Positions 63,902 to 64,000 of a stretch of 64,000 bases of DNA are shown piece after piece (positions within the stretch are counted from its first letter, which is position 1; each line of letters begins with the position of its first letter). Below the pieces are notes generated by a model. That model made no database searches and was not told the DNA's origin. It worked only from the letters and a program-made list of their open reading frames with translations. Source of the stretch: WSZJ01 sp964590435 (GTDB lineage Bacteria > Planctomycetota > MHYJ01 > WSZJ01). A program made the position numbers and the translations under genes. The DNA lies in NCBI GenBank assembly GCA_964590435.1, contig CAZPWT010000044.1:6582-70581 (forward strand), read 5' to 3'.

Positions 63902-63975
63902 GCGCGGATGCCGGAGTGGCTCAACGGCTCGGTCCGCAAAACCGGTGCACAGTGGTTCGAATCCACTTCCGCGCT
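63902..63975 (+). tRNA. tRNA-Cys (GCA)
   Basis: Acceptor GCGCGGA/TCCGCGC pairs fully, D arm CCGGAGTGGCTCAACGG as in tRNA-Cys, anticodon loop CCGCAAA reads GCA but has C at position 33, T arm AGTGG-TTCGAAT-CCACT. Discriminator T, as expected for tRNA-Cys (U73). No CCA is encoded. Confidence 0.85.
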
Positions 63976-64000
63976 TCGCGGAGGGGTGGGAGTCGAGGAG

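Overview
The window is a high-G+C bacterial chromosome segment. Several gene types suggest a Planctomycetota-like (or related deep-branching Gram-negative) bacterium, probably a metagenome assembly: a type IV prepilin-like protein with a Cys-rich passenger, many secreted or lipoprotein proteins of unknown function, a toroid-repeat secreted protein, a HEAT-repeat protein, beta-barrel outer-membrane proteins, and a MsrA whose catalytic residue is encoded by UGA (selenocysteine). This placement rests on gene content read by eye, not on a marker phylogeny.

Positions 1-13392 are accessory DNA of phage or integrative-element type. They hold a ParB-like/DNA methyltransferase fusion running off the left edge, HTH proteins, a primosome/replication-initiator-like protein, a DnaB-type helicase, a tightly overlapping string of small genes, and a DUF2924 - large serine recombinase - HTH integration module. 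Behind the module sit cargo-like genes: a four-gene group with a ComEC-like metallo-beta-lactamase fold protein and a membrane protein (8614-10866), a zinc-ribbon protein, AT-hook-like proteins, a possible HEPN protein and a DUF3800-like protein. A tRNA-Asn gene (13743-13814) marks the likely return to host DNA.

Positions 13950-34300 carry the prepilin, a P1B-type metal ATPase, a hicBA toxin-antitoxin pair, an M28 peptidase, a run of minus-strand genes built around an SPFH - NAD-kinase-like - short SPFH operon with a textbook promoter covered by two palindromic operators, two paralogues of an unnamed membrane-anchored family, the selenocysteine MsrA, membrane proteins, a class III nucleotide cyclase, a methyltransferase and a truncated enoyl-CoA hydratase.

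Positions 34337-41348 hold the most unusual locus: a subtilase-fold protein that has lost every catalytic residue, followed 4 bases later by an 1838-residue secreted protein that joins an intact subtilase, CARDB-like domains and a PHP-type metal phosphoesterase domain.

Positions 41387-62913 carry a beta-barrel protein, lipoproteins, an MFS transporter, the DUF4266-DUF3570-TlpA-ApbE cluster, two dehydrogenase-like genes (one apparently starting at AUC), rimO, a GT11-type fucosyltransferase, secreted proteins, a papain-like hydrolase on a membrane anchor, an aminotransferase, and a membrane-protein cluster headed by a DCC-wax-synthase fusion. That cluster appears to be controlled by a GbsR/MarR-type regulator through two matching operators.

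Positions 63120-64000 are a tRNA array (His, Glu, Gln, Arg, Met, Cys) with non-canonical features, spaced by long perfect hairpins. Intergenic DNA in the host part contains a dispersed 10-base repeat family (unit GCTGGCGAAG) and several long, purine/pyrimidine-biased inverted repeats that behave like terminators but are larger than typical ones.
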